Notes: generated by a model from the letters alone, not told the origin. A DNA stretch of 64,000 nucleotides from JANQHS01 sp965227315 (GCA_965227315.1 OZ245737.1:372001-436000); one strand, 5' to 3'; numbered from the stretch's first letter, positions 41,662 through 50,891 are shown. Program-made: numbers and translations.

Positions 41662-42987
41662 ATGTTAAAAAGATTTACCGCTGCTTTTCCTTTCGCAGTA
41701 TTCACGGCAATAGTTCTTTTGTTTGCTTCCTGCGAGGAAGAAGTTGATGATCTTCCCTCCCAGACTGTACCTACAGATGGCGGATACTTTGATGTTACCG
41801 ATATTACCGTTAGTAACATAAGGGATATAAACGGAAACGGATACTATCCCGTTGGCGATGTTTCAGGCAATGTTCAAGTCAATGCAAGTGCACCCGACGG
41901 ATATTCCAAAACTGTTTATGTCAACCTGGCCATTAGGCTGACCAGTTCTTCAAGAACTGTGCTGGCAAAATCGAGCAATTTCACACTGTCCAAAGGTGGC
42001 TCGGCCAATACGGTTACCTTTCAAGGCGTCAATTTTGCCGATGTCGTTTCTGAGCAAGGTGACTACAATCTCACATTGGATATTCACGATGCAAGCGATA
42101 ATCGTAGAATTGTTTCTCAAGGATTCCTTGGTCAGCATGAAACGATCAGGCAGGATTCTACAATCACCTATGAGCTGCAGGATGTGCTATGGGATGAAGG
42201 TACAGATGTGAATGGTGACGGCTACTATACAAGGAGAAGTTTTCGGACAAGTGTGGTATCTCTAGGGGAATCAGGATCCGTTGCTAATGTTTCATATTGG
42301 CTTCAAAGAGGATATTTTGACGAAAATCAAGAATTGCAAATTGAGGTAGTTCCGTTGGGTAACCAGCCAAATTATGAGATCGAAAGAAAAGGATTTGGGG
42401 ATGTCATCGAGGGACAAATAGACAGCGATGCTCTTGGGATTACCCGTGCACAATATTCGCTTGGAATTCTTGCCATTGAGGTTGGAACGAGCGATACCCT
42501 CATCAACCAACTCGTAACCAGGGACGCTGTAAAGGATCTGGCATTCGAGAATACGACCTACGAGGCTCGGGTTTATTCCGTAAATTCTGTTACGTTTGAC
42601 AGCCTCATCGACATGGACGGAGATGGCTTCTATAGGAGCGTCGATTTCTCCTTTACTGTCGACGGTCCTGCAGGCCTGGATTATGATACAATTCCCGGCA
42701 CTTTGTCACCGGTTGCCCTTTTGTGGTACGCCGGTCCGGCCACCGGAGGTGAACTTGAATTGTACAGCTCCAAGGCAGCTACTCCCGGAACCCCGGACGA
42801 AATGGTCAGGTTTACAGTGAACAACCTGGATTCTGGCCTATATAATTTTGAGATCTCTATCAACGAGAATCCGGCTAACGTCACTGTTCCTACTCCGGAC
42901 GAGGGTCAGGAGCTTGTGCGCTACGACCAAACGGATTTTCCGGAATTAGGCATGGTCCCAATCGAAAGAAACTCTGGTGATCAATAA
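41662..42987 (+). CDS. Lipoprotein with three Asp/Gly-rich (DxNGDGYY) repeats
   Basis: The product (441 residues from ATG 41662; ATG 41656 is two codons longer, and an upstream TTG at 41632 is unlikely) has a lipoprotein signal ending LLFASC. The mature part starts EEEVDDLPSQ. Three beta-sandwich-like units each include an EF-hand-like loop: RDINGNGYYPVGD (about residue 54), DVNGDGYYTRRSF (182) and DMDGDGFYRSVDF (317). Their Asp/Asn/Gly spacing suggests calcium binding. I do not recognise the family securely; it is reminiscent of the choice-of-anchor H group. A strong terminator follows. No T9SS tail is present. Confidence 0.8.
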   Translation: MLKRFTAAFPFAVFTAIVLLFASCEEEVDDLPSQTVPTDGGYFDVTDITVSNIRDINGNGYYPVGDVSGNVQVNASAPDGYSKTVYVNLAIRLTSSSRTVLAKSSNFTLSKGGSANTVTFQGVNFADVVSEQGDYNLTLDIHDASDNRRIVSQGFLGQHETIRQDSTITYELQDVLWDEGTDVNGDGYYTRRSFRTSVVSLGESGSVANVSYWLQRGYFDENQELQIEVVPLGNQPNYEIERKGFGDVIEGQIDSDALGITRAQYSLGILAIEVGTSDTLINQLVTRDAVKDLAFENTTYEARVYSVNSVTFDSLIDMDGDGFYRSVDFSFTVDGPAGLDYDTIPGTLSPVALLWYAGPATGGELELYSSKAATPGTPDEMVRFTVNNLDSGLYNFEISINENPANVTVPTPDEGQELVRYDQTDFPELGMVPIERNSGDQ

Positions 42988-43000
42988 ATAGCATTCACCA

Positions 43001-43031
43001 AAAAAAGCCCGGGGTACCGGGCTTTTTTTTT
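43001..43031. terminator. Bidirectional intrinsic terminator
   Basis: AAAAAAGCCCGG (43001-43012) pairs with CCGGGCTTTTTT (43017-43028) around GGTA, with T runs on either side of the stem on each strand. It separates the convergent lipoprotein (ending 42987) and outer-membrane-barrel (ending 43050) genes and can stop transcription from both. Confidence 0.9.
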
Positions 43032-43049
43032 GCTCTTCTTTTTTTGCTT

Positions 43050-43676
43050 TTAGAAATTCAGGTAAAGCCCAAGATTCAGATTAAGGTAAGAGATCCCATC
43101 AACCTCATTGTAGGTATAGGGAATCCAATGGTACACCAGGGCAAAATTGAACCCCAAATAGTCCTTGGTGATCGGCACGGTAGTACCAGCTTGTAGGTTC
43201 AAGCCGAATTTCCACTGATCATCCCTGTCCTGAATTGCTCCCCACCATTTTTCATACTCGATCCGATAAGCTCCCATACCAAAACCAACATATGGGTCTA
43301 TGCCGGAATTCTGGGTAAAGTAATAATGCCCCTGAAGCGAAATAGGAATTGAACTAAGCACCCTTGTTTGGACTGCACTAACAGCTACACTGGGATTATC
43401 CGGAGCGGTATAGAGATCACGATCCAGTTTTTGATAAAAATGGGTCCAACCGATCAATATACCTGCGGATACATTACTTGATAATCTTCTCCTATAATCA
43501 AAGTTAAACCCCCTGAAGCTTACGTTATCGATATAATCGCCAGTGGAACCAAACCCGGTACTGATCGCATAATTAAAGGCAAGCATACCGTTGGTTTCCA
43601 CATCGCCGGCATCCTGTGAAACGGCATTATGAAAGGTGAATGCCAGAATTGAAAGTAATATTAAAGTCTTCTTCAT
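43050..43676 (-). CDS. Outer-membrane beta-barrel protein
   Basis: The 208-residue protein has a signal peptide (ATG at 43676, cleavage after NAVSQ) followed by alternating amphipathic strands: GFNFDYRRRLSSNVSAGILIGW, PYVGFGMGAYRIEY and LGFNFALVYHW. It ends in a C-terminal aromatic residue (NLNLGLYLNF, final Phe), the mark of an outer-membrane barrel recognised by BamA. An OmpW- or OMP_b-brl-like eight-stranded barrel is likely. The DUF4136-like lipoprotein gene ends two bases upstream, so the two are co-transcribed. Confidence 0.82.
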   Translation of the reverse strand: MKKTLILLSILAFTFHNAVSQDAGDVETNGMLAFNYAISTGFGSTGDYIDNVSFRGFNFDYRRRLSSNVSAGILIGWTHFYQKLDRDLYTAPDNPSVAVSAVQTRVLSSIPISLQGHYYFTQNSGIDPYVGFGMGAYRIEYEKWWGAIQDRDDQWKFGLNLQAGTTVPITKDYLGFNFALVYHWIPYTYNEVDGISYLNLNLGLYLNF

Positions 43677-43678
43677 GA

Positions 43679-44335
43679 TCACTGGTTTTTATTCAGGTAA
43701 GGGGATTGTCTAAAGGCTTGGTCTACCGCATTCAAAACGCGGGAATTACCGGATTCAGAGTTTCCGGTTAAAATACCCCTCAGGCCTCCTTCCCATATGG
43801 GAAACTGGATTTCTTCATTCCTTTTGGCCCAATCGAACATATCGATGATCACACTGCCACTTTCATATTGGTAAAAGGCGGTATATCCCGGATTATACCA
43901 TCCACTTCCAGGGTAGCCCTGATACCACGGGTTCCAGTATCCCGGATAGCCCTGCCAATAGCCACCCTGAATGGCCGCAGCTCCTTCGGTTTGGGTGAAT
44001 TTAGCCACCAGCAATACGACATCAAGGTCTGGATCCGTGGTATCAGGGTTTCCCAAGCTATCCAGAGACTCCGTATAACCATAATCGGTCATATTAGCAC
44101 GTATTTGATCTATAATGGATCGATCAAGATCAGTATCGGAAAGTTTGATGGTGTCATCCTCCAACTCGATGACCTGATCAAAGATCGCATACAGCATGTC
44201 TTGAGAATAATCATGTGTTTCGCTTTTTCTCGTAATGACCAGATCCGTTTCCTCAGCTGTCAGGTCTCTCGCAGGGTCAGGGGCACAGGAGGCCACTACC
44301 CCGATAAGAATCCCGAAAATTGCTATTCTTTTCAT
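43679..44335 (-). CDS. DUF4136-like lipoprotein
   Basis: The 218-residue protein has a lipoprotein signal (GILIGVVASC, lipid Cys near 15) using ATG 44335; an upstream start to 44455 would precede the signal and is rejected. The body fits the DUF4136 pattern: TYSQDMLYAIFDQ-like N-terminal strand, DLDRSIIDQIRANMTDYGYTES, VVLLVAKFTQ, and a stretch rich in Gly, Tyr, Trp and Pro (GYWQGYPGYWNPWYQGYPGS). The late GSVIIDMFDWAKRNEEIQFPIWEG block is typical. Its function is unknown; it is probably an outer-membrane-linked lipoprotein. It is followed directly by the barrel gene. Confidence 0.75.
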   Translation of the reverse strand: MKRIAIFGILIGVVASCAPDPARDLTAEETDLVITRKSETHDYSQDMLYAIFDQVIELEDDTIKLSDTDLDRSIIDQIRANMTDYGYTESLDSLGNPDTTDPDLDVVLLVAKFTQTEGAAAIQGGYWQGYPGYWNPWYQGYPGSGWYNPGYTAFYQYESGSVIIDMFDWAKRNEEIQFPIWEGGLRGILTGNSESGNSRVLNAVDQAFRQSPYLNKNQ

Positions 44336-44549
44336 TTGCATTGATTTTGTGTAAATAAACTCATTTATGGGCAATGCCACATACCATTTGATGATTAAAG
44401 AGAGACGAAAAAAATCGTTTACGGAAGACAGATAAAGGATTAATCCTGAAACCAAATTTTCGCATTCTTGTTCTAAACCCTAACACGTTTATCAAAAAAT
44501 TGAACATAGTTTGGGCGAACCGGAAATCCCTACCAGATTTGCACCACCA

Positions 44550-46394
44550 ATGGGTAAGGCAAAAGAAAAGAAGACAGAAGTAGTCATTTGCTTCGCAGGG
44601 GACTCTGGCGATGGCATTCAGCTCACGGGTGGGCAATTCACCGAAACCAGCAGCTTTCATGGGAATGACTTCGCAACGTTTCCAAATTTTCCCGCGGAGA
44701 TCAGAGCTCCCAGAGGAACACTGGCAGGTGTTTCCGGCTTTCAGTTGAAGTTCGGAAGTGTAGAGGTATTCACTCCTGGAGACAGGTATGATGTCCTTGT
44801 CGCGATGAATGCCGCATCTTTGAAGGCACACCTGCCCTATCTGAAATCCGGTGGGATCATCATCGCAAACACGGACGGATTCGATAAAAAGAACCTGAAA
44901 CTTGCCGAATACATCGATGAGCAAAACCCTATCGAAGACGGGAGTCTTGAGGACTACCAGGTTCACCCCATCGACGTAACGAAAATGACCAGAACGGCTC
45001 TTAAGGAATCCGGATTGGGCATTAAGGAAATCGACAGATGCAAGAACATGTTTGTTCTCGGATATCTGTATTGGATGTACAACAGACCCCTGGCAAGAAC
45101 AGAGGAATTCATTCAAAGGAAATTTAAAGGGCATCAGGAACTGGTCGATGCAAACATGAAGGCCTTGAAGACCGGTTTCAACTTTGCTGATACAGCAGAG
45201 GCATTTACCTCTCGTTTTGAAGTGGAACCGGCTCCTCTTGAAAAGGGAACATACCGTAATATTATCGGAAATCAGGGATTGGCAATCGGCCTGATTGCGG
45301 CAGCGGAAAAATCGGGTTTGGATCTGTTTTATGGATCCTACCCTATTACTCCGGCTTCGGATATTCTTCATTTTCTCTCTCGGTACAAGAATTTCGGGAT
45401 CAAGACCTTCCAGGCTGAAGATGAGATTGCGGCTATAACATCCGCAATAGGAGCTTCCTTTGGAGGGGCCTTGGGCGTAACGGCAAGTTCAGGCCCCGGA
45501 ATAGCTTTAAAAACCGAGGCAATGGGACTGGCGATCATGCTGGAACTTCCCTTGGTGATCTGTAATGTCCAAAGAGGCGGCCCATCGACAGGTCTGCCTA
45601 CAAAAACGGAACAGAGCGACCTGTTCCAGGCAATATATGGTCGAAACGGAGAGGCTGAACTGCCTGTCCTGGCGGCATACTCACCTACATCGGCGTTTGG
45701 AGCTGCATTTGAAGCCTGCAGAATCGCACTGGAGCATATGACGCCAGTGATCCTGCTATCCGATGGTTATATTGCCAATGGGTCAGAACCATGGAGATTT
45801 CCAAGATCAAAAGACCTGAAGGAGATCAAAACCAGAAAAGTTTCAGAGCCCGACAACGGATCTCCGTATTTTCCTTATGAAAGAGACGAAAAACTCGTTC
45901 GCCCCTGGGCGCTTCCTGGAACGAAAGGCCTTGAACATCGAATAGGAGGCCTCGAAAAAACGATGCCGGAAGGAAATGTATCCTATGACCCCGACAACCA
46001 TGAAGAAATGGTTAGGATTCGTGCAGAAAAGATCCAAAGGATCTCCGAAAGCATTGAAGATCAAATCATTGACAACGGAGAAGAGACCGGGGACTGCCTT
46101 GTGATCGGATGGGGATCGACCTACGGTGCAATTGAAAATGCAGTGAAAGAACTTATCAAGGAGGGTCATAGGGTATCCCATATCCAAATCAGATACCTCA
46201 ATCCTTTTCCCAAGAATCTTGAAGAGATCATTTCCCGATTTGACAAGATCCTTATTCCTGAATTGAATAGCGGACAGCTATGTCAGATCATCAGGAGCAA
46301 ATTCCTTGTGGATGCCAAGTCGATCAGCAAAATCAAAGGAATGCCCTTCCATGTCGAAGAATTAAAGGCTGAAATCAAAAAACATATGTCATGA
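44550..46394 (+). CDS. korA: 2-oxoacid:ferredoxin oxidoreductase, fused gamma-alpha subunit
   Basis: With KorB this enzyme oxidatively decarboxylates a 2-oxoacid, most likely 2-oxoglutarate, to acyl-CoA using ferredoxin. The 614-residue protein has an N-terminal gamma-type domain (about 8-190, CFAGDSGDGIQLTGG, FNNFPAEIRAPRGTL-like block) and a C-terminal alpha domain (from about 215, GNQGLAIGLIAAAEKSGLDL, YGSYPITPASDILHF). The GGPSTGLPTKTEQSDLFQA block is characteristic. The start is set at ATG 44550; TTG at 44511 is possible but adds a poorly conserved lead. It overlaps korB by four bases. Confidence 0.9.
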   Translation: MGKAKEKKTEVVICFAGDSGDGIQLTGGQFTETSSFHGNDFATFPNFPAEIRAPRGTLAGVSGFQLKFGSVEVFTPGDRYDVLVAMNAASLKAHLPYLKSGGIIIANTDGFDKKNLKLAEYIDEQNPIEDGSLEDYQVHPIDVTKMTRTALKESGLGIKEIDRCKNMFVLGYLYWMYNRPLARTEEFIQRKFKGHQELVDANMKALKTGFNFADTAEAFTSRFEVEPAPLEKGTYRNIIGNQGLAIGLIAAAEKSGLDLFYGSYPITPASDILHFLSRYKNFGIKTFQAEDEIAAITSAIGASFGGALGVTASSGPGIALKTEAMGLAIMLELPLVICNVQRGGPSTGLPTKTEQSDLFQAIYGRNGEAELPVLAAYSPTSAFGAAFEACRIALEHMTPVILLSDGYIANGSEPWRFPRSKDLKEIKTRKVSEPDNGSPYFPYERDEKLVRPWALPGTKGLEHRIGGLEKTMPEGNVSYDPDNHEEMVRIRAEKIQRISESIEDQIIDNGEETGDCLVIGWGSTYGAIENAVKELIKEGHRVSHIQIRYLNPFPKNLEEIISRFDKILIPELNSGQLCQIIRSKFLVDAKSISKIKGMPFHVEELKAEIKKHMS

Positions 46395-47428
46395 GCGAGG
46401 TAGAGAACCCAATGGCACTTACGGCCAAAGATTTTGCCTCGGACCAGGAGGTGAGATGGTGTCCGGGGTGTGGAGATTTTTCGATCCTGAAACAGGTTCA
46501 AACCATCCTCCCGGATCTGGGAGTACCAAAGGAGAACATCGTCTTTATTTCTGGGATCGGTTGCTCATCCAGATTTCCCTATTATCTGAATACATATGGC
46601 ATGCATGGGATCCATGGGCGGGCCACAGCTATCGCCTCAGGGCTCAAGGCGGTAAATCCGGATCTCGACCTTTGGGTAATAACCGGTGACGGGGATGCCC
46701 TATCCATTGGCGGCAATCACCTTATCCACTTGTTAAGGCGAAATTTCAACCTGAATATCCTTTTGTTCAACAACGAGATCTATGGATTGACCAAGGGCCA
46801 ATACTCTCCTACTTCACCACAAGGAAGTATATCCAAGTCGACACCCTTCGGCTCTGTGGACCACCCTTTTAACCCGCTGGCACTTGCATTAGGCTCTGAG
46901 GCCACGTTTATTGCCAGAAGTATGGACCGCGATCCCCAACATCTTCGGAAAACCCTGAAGGAGGCACATGTACATAGGGGCAGTTCTTTCATCGAAATAT
47001 ATCAGAATTGCAATGTGTTTAATGACGGTGCCTTTGACCGATTGAGCAATAAGGAAACCAAGGCGGAGACGGCGATCTTCCTTGAAGATGGAGAGCCATT
47101 GATCTTCGGGAAGGAGGATAACCTACAGGCGGTCATACTCAAAGATTTTAAGCCTGCAGTAGTGGGTATTGATTCAAGGGAAGACCTGCCGGATAATATT
47201 TGGATCCATAATCCGGAAAAGAAGCTCAAAGCCGGAATACTTACTCAGTTCTTCGAGGAAATCAATCCGAAAATGGCCTTTCCAAGACCTTTTGGTACGA
47301 TCTACAAGGAACAACGAACCTGCTATGAAGACTCTATGCAGGCTCAGATCGATGAGGCCATCCGATCAAAAGGAAAGGGCGATCTGGATCAGTTATTGGA
47401 AGGCCAGAATACCTGGACCATTAAATAG
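46391..47428 (+). CDS. korB: 2-oxoacid:ferredoxin oxidoreductase beta subunit
   Basis: The 345-residue beta subunit binds thiamine diphosphate: GDGDALSIGGNHLIHLLRRN and NNEIYGLTKGQYSPTSP are the TPP and Mg2+ motifs. The cluster-binding WCPGCGDFSIL has Cys24 and Cys27. A later GIGCSSRFPYYLNTYGMHGIHGR block contributes another cysteine. It overlaps korA by four bases in an ATGA arrangement and probably forms a two-gene operon. Its end is three bases from a convergent lipoprotein gene. Confidence 0.93.
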   Translation: MSEVENPMALTAKDFASDQEVRWCPGCGDFSILKQVQTILPDLGVPKENIVFISGIGCSSRFPYYLNTYGMHGIHGRATAIASGLKAVNPDLDLWVITGDGDALSIGGNHLIHLLRRNFNLNILLFNNEIYGLTKGQYSPTSPQGSISKSTPFGSVDHPFNPLALALGSEATFIARSMDRDPQHLRKTLKEAHVHRGSSFIEIYQNCNVFNDGAFDRLSNKETKAETAIFLEDGEPLIFGKEDNLQAVILKDFKPAVVGIDSREDLPDNIWIHNPEKKLKAGILTQFFEEINPKMAFPRPFGTIYKEQRTCYEDSMQAQIDEAIRSKGKGDLDQLLEGQNTWTIK

Positions 47429-47431
47429 CAC

Positions 47432-48313
47432 CTATTCCTCCCTAATGGCGAGTGCGCGAATTTTCTTAACCCTTTCGGCTATTTCGACGAAGTCCTGATC
47501 TTTGAGCAGGGCCAGGGCGTCAGCATCTCCGGTTTCCCATACCGAACCTAAGTCTTCAAATTCTTGCTGAAGAGCGATGAGTTCATCATAAACAATACGC
47601 CGATCATTCGGCTGGATGATTTCATTGATGTATTCAATGAGGCTGTTCAGAGGCTCCTTCTGCTGATAAACCGCCGTCATCAGGGGAGCCAAAACGTTCT
47701 GCTTTACATCATCAGGCAGATCTTCTCCCGGATAATTGGTCAAGATCTGAGTCAGCATATACAGCCTTTCGATGAAAATACCCGATAGGATCAATGTTCC
47801 CATTCTGATCCTCTCGCTTTCTTTCAAATTTACCCTTGCTTTCAGGATTGCCTGCTGAAGCTGCATGACAGCTGTATCATTTTCGATCTTATCTCCGTAA
47901 TCGCGCAGAATAGCCTGATTAAAGATCCTACCCTCTCCGATGGACTCAGCCAGGTCATTCCCGGCCTTGTAATACTCTTGCGCCAGTTCAAACTGATCAT
48001 AGGCGATGACATACGAAAGATCTGAAACATATATTCCAAGATTTACAGCAGCCATGCTTTCGTCTTTTCTATATCGCTCAGCTTTCGAAGGATCGTTGGG
48101 AATTGCAGGATCAAAATCCGCACCTATGGCCATCAGGGCATAAGGAAGCTCGCCCGGCGAAACCATATTATGAAAAAGCGCTTCCGTTTTCTCGGAATAG
48201 ATCACTTCGGTTTCTTCATCATATGCCTGGGTCTCTTTTTCGGTCGGACCACAGGAAAAAACCATCAGCCCCAGGACAAGGCTAAGGAGCCTGAACAAAT
48301 TTTTTGAAATCAT
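47432..48313 (-). CDS. Lipoprotein of unknown function
   Basis: I do not recognise a named family. The 293-residue protein begins (ATG 48313) with a lipoprotein signal (LVLGLMVFSC, lipid Cys near 20). The mature chain is almost all helical and rich in acidic residues, with segments such as AVNLGIYVSDLSYVIAYDQ, YYKAGNDLAESIGEG and NSLIEYINEIIQPNDRRIVYDEL. A helical-bundle envelope protein is likely; TPR-like or unknown fold cannot be separated. An upstream start to 48376 is rejected because it precedes the signal. It converges on korB with a 3-base gap. Confidence 0.75.
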   Translation of the reverse strand: MISKNLFRLLSLVLGLMVFSCGPTEKETQAYDEETEVIYSEKTEALFHNMVSPGELPYALMAIGADFDPAIPNDPSKAERYRKDESMAAVNLGIYVSDLSYVIAYDQFELAQEYYKAGNDLAESIGEGRIFNQAILRDYGDKIENDTAVMQLQQAILKARVNLKESERIRMGTLILSGIFIERLYMLTQILTNYPGEDLPDDVKQNVLAPLMTAVYQQKEPLNSLIEYINEIIQPNDRRIVYDELIALQQEFEDLGSVWETGDADALALLKDQDFVEIAERVKKIRALAIREE

Positions 48314-48334
48314 GTTATTGATTTGAATTTGGAA

Positions 48335-48342
48335 CAAACTTA
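48335..48342 (-). promoter_or_regulatory. Candidate -7 box of the helical lipoprotein gene
   Basis: On the minus strand TAAGTTTG (48342-48335) is an exact TAnnTTTG, 21 bases before the ATG at 48313. No TTTG at the right spacing was found. Confidence 0.35.
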
Positions 48343-48444
48343 AAAACTTGAAAGGACAATTTCTGGCGAAGCTCAAATTATTTTGAGGCTCTTTCCATTC
48401 TATAGAAAGTGCGTAATTTAGCCCCTAATTAGACTTTGATAAAA

Positions 48445-49209
48445 ATGAATAAACTATCACTATCCTTGATACTGGCCGTGGGAATTGTTGGAATGGCCAA
48501 TGCTCAGAACACTTATTCCTCAAGCGGAATGGAGATGATCTTCTCCTTCGCAAATACCAGCATGGAGACATCAACAGGTGAGTCGGTAAGTCCGACAAAT
48601 GTGGTCAGATGGGCTCCTGTCATCAACCTTCAATCCTATGTCAATATGGACTTCAACGAGAATGTTGGGATTTTTACCGGCCTATTCTTACGAAACGTCG
48701 GATTCATCAGTGACATTCCAGAGAACACGTATCTGAACGACCCGGCAGCCGCATATCCTCCAGGTGGACAGAGGGGAAATGTCAGGTATAAGTTCCGTTC
48801 CTACAACATCGGAATTCCCCTGGGAATCAAATTGGGAAAAATGAACAGGTCATTTATTTACGGAGGTTATGAGATCGCCTATTCGTTTAACTATAAGGAG
48901 AAAAGGTTTGAGGACGGTTCGAAGAAAAACGTAGATGTATACTGGTTCGGTGATGCGAATGACAGAGTTGAACCATGGCAGCATGGTTTCTTTGTTGGAA
49001 TTCAATTTCCATACGGTGCCAACATCAAATTCAAATATTACAACAACAATTTCTTCGTGAACGATTACACCGATGGAAACGGCAACAAACCATATGAAAA
49101 CTTTGATGCCAACGTTTTCTATTTCTCGTTGAGTTTCAATGTGCTGAAAAACACTGACTTCTATTACTATAATCCGGACGCGGATTACGAAGAGCTTTCC
49201 CTTAAATAA
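48445..49209 (+). CDS. Outer-membrane beta-barrel-like protein
   Basis: The 254-residue protein has a signal peptide (ATG 48445; GIVGMANAQ) followed by about ten amphipathic strands, e.g. VRWAPVINLQSYVNMDFN, VGIFTGLFLRNVGFI, YKFRSYNIGIPLGIKLG, FIYGGYEIAYSFNYK and VFYFSLSFNVL. This suits a PorT/OmpA-type porin-like barrel. The chain ends in YNPDADYEELSLK rather than an aromatic residue. No ligand is predictable. A TTG at 48436 would add three residues and is less likely. A terminator follows 20 bases after the stop. Confidence 0.72.
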   Translation: MNKLSLSLILAVGIVGMANAQNTYSSSGMEMIFSFANTSMETSTGESVSPTNVVRWAPVINLQSYVNMDFNENVGIFTGLFLRNVGFISDIPENTYLNDPAAAYPPGGQRGNVRYKFRSYNIGIPLGIKLGKMNRSFIYGGYEIAYSFNYKEKRFEDGSKKNVDVYWFGDANDRVEPWQHGFFVGIQFPYGANIKFKYYNNNFFVNDYTDGNGNKPYENFDANVFYFSLSFNVLKNTDFYYYNPDADYEELSLK

Positions 49210-49228
49210 GAGGGTAATAAACCTATAT

Positions 49229-49259
49229 AAGCCCTATGCCGAAAGGCATGGGGTTTTTT
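49229..49259 (+). terminator. Intrinsic terminator after the barrel gene
   Basis: CCCTATGCC (49232-49240) pairs with GGCATGGGG (49245-49253, one G-T pair) around GAAA, followed by TTTTTT. It overlaps the end of the convergent trhO gene by two bases and could also act for it. Confidence 0.8.
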
Positions 49260-50220
49260 ATGCCTGCTTATTTTTCATGCTATGCATGAAATCCTTCTTG
49301 GGGTCATATCCGTTCAGGTCTTTCTGATAATATCCCTCCGGATTGTAAGGCCTCTTGTCCGGATGTGATTGGCACTCCTCCGAACAGGCTCCTTCCAGTT
49401 CACGACCACATTCATCGCAGATCACAACATGATTATTGCAATTGGGATTGGCACAATTCACCATGCGGTCAGAGATTGCCCCGCAATTGAAACAGGTGGA
49501 AATCACAGAGGGATCCTTGTGGTTGATCTCGGTATTCAAACGCTTGTCAAAAACGTAGCAACTCCCTTCGAAACCGGAACCATCGGTCTCTAATCCATAC
49601 TTGATGATCCCACCATGAAGCTGAAACACATTTTCAAATCCCTGCTCGAGAAGATAGGCGCTGGCTTTTTCACATTTGATCCCTCCGGTACAATAGGTGA
49701 TCACCTTCTTTCCCTTCAACTCGTCAAGATCAGCGATATGATCCTTAAATTCTCGGAAATTATCGATGTCCAGAGTGACCGCATTCTTAAACCGGCCCAT
49801 CCTATGTTCATAATTTGATCTGACATCCAGAAGAACATATTCCTCGGCTCTTTTTTCGAGCAGATCTCTAAAATCCTCAGGTTCAATGTACTCCCCCGTT
49901 CTTTTGGTGGGATTGATGTTGTAAAGACCGGAGTTCACAATTTCCCTTTTGAGCCTCACATTTAACTTTTGAAAGGCCATCTCATCACATTCCTCAACCT
50001 TGAACTCCATGTTCCGGAATCTGGGATCGGCATCCAACTCTGCCATATATTTTTGGCAAGACTCTACTGTTCCCGAAACCGTTCCATTCAGGCCTTCCTC
50101 CGCCACAATGATCCTACCCCGCAGTTCCAGATCAAGACAAAACCGATGGTGCTTCATCCTGAACTCTTCAGGGTCCTCAATTTTGGTGTAACAGTAATAA
50201 AGCAATACCTGGTAAGACAT
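49258..50220 (-). CDS. trhO: tRNA uridine(34) hydroxylase TrhO
   Basis: TrhO makes 5-hydroxyuridine at position 34 of some tRNAs. The 320-residue protein (ATG 50220) has an N-terminal acylphosphatase-like domain (VLLYYCYTKIEDPEEFRMKH, GRIIVAEEGLNGTVSG), then a rhodanese domain with YCTGGIKCEKASAYL, where the active cysteine lies. A cysteine-rich C-terminal tail (FNCGAISDRMVNC, CDECGRELEGACSEECQ) probably holds zinc. The Gly-rich CTGGIKCEKAS loop is the TrhO hallmark. ATG 50220 is preferred over the 50256 start, which would overlap the acyltransferase gene. Confidence 0.93.
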   Translation of the reverse strand: MSYQVLLYYCYTKIEDPEEFRMKHHRFCLDLELRGRIIVAEEGLNGTVSGTVESCQKYMAELDADPRFRNMEFKVEECDEMAFQKLNVRLKREIVNSGLYNINPTKRTGEYIEPEDFRDLLEKRAEEYVLLDVRSNYEHRMGRFKNAVTLDIDNFREFKDHIADLDELKGKKVITYCTGGIKCEKASAYLLEQGFENVFQLHGGIIKYGLETDGSGFEGSCYVFDKRLNTEINHKDPSVISTCFNCGAISDRMVNCANPNCNNHVVICDECGRELEGACSEECQSHPDKRPYNPEGYYQKDLNGYDPKKDFMHSMKNKQA

Positions 50221-50227
50221 AATCCTT

Positions 50228-50860
50228 TTATTTGACTTCCTGAGCGGGGTTTCCAAAAACGGTTTTCCCCTTGATGATATGTTCTATAACCAAGGATCCT
50301 GCCCCAATATTTACATCGTCTTCGATCCTGACCCCGCTCACAATATTGACTCCCGAACCTACAAATACCCGACCACCAAGCTGACATTCGGCATTGATCA
50401 GAGCTCCAGCACCGATCACATCGAAATCCCCGATTTTTGCGTTGGTGCCCAAATAAGCCGAAGGCATGACCACAGAATGACTCCCTATGGAAACCCCGGG
50501 TTCTATGATCGCATTTGCACCAATGATATTCCCATGCCCCATGGATCTGTTCTCCGGTAATACGGCACGCGCATGTATGGCGTTCATCGGCATCACCTTT
50601 CTGGTCCCGATCAGGTACTTCGCGCTGCTTTTTCTCAACTCGATATCTTCGAAGGCCACGACAGCCTCGGCTTTCCTACCAATGAGTTTCAGATAGCCCT
50701 GATCATTGGTTTTTCCCAACACCGGAACATCGTCAATGATCTGATCACCATCTGCATCATCATCCAGGAATCCATAAACATCAAAATCATGACTTCTCAG
50801 AATGGCCAATACTGACCTCGCAAGTGAGCCTGCTCCAAAAATGATAATCGGTTTCTCCAT
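50228..50860 (-). CDS. NeuD-family sugar O-acyltransferase (left-handed beta-helix)
   Basis: The 210-residue protein has an N-terminal Rossmann-like PglD_N domain (IIIFGAGSLARSVLAIL, YGFLDDD) and a C-terminal hexapeptide beta-helix, with repeats such as IGANAIIEPGVSIGSHSVV, IGDFDVIGAGALIN and GVNIVSGVRIEDDVNIGAGSLV. Homologues transfer acetyl groups to sugars such as sialic acid or bacillosamine; the acceptor here is unknown. It lies 7 bases upstream of trhO, so they may share a transcript. It is probably cytosolic. Confidence 0.85.
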   Translation of the reverse strand: MEKPIIIFGAGSLARSVLAILRSHDFDVYGFLDDDADGDQIIDDVPVLGKTNDQGYLKLIGRKAEAVVAFEDIELRKSSAKYLIGTRKVMPMNAIHARAVLPENRSMGHGNIIGANAIIEPGVSIGSHSVVMPSAYLGTNAKIGDFDVIGAGALINAECQLGGRVFVGSGVNIVSGVRIEDDVNIGAGSLVIEHIIKGKTVFGNPAQEVK

Positions 50861-50891
50861 AAATCAGGCGCAAAATTAAGACCTCTCGGCC

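Noticed and set aside
44361..45371. Open frame of 336 codons on the minus strand
   Set aside because: It lies opposite korA, lacks any recognisable domain, and is produced by the codon pattern of the real gene.
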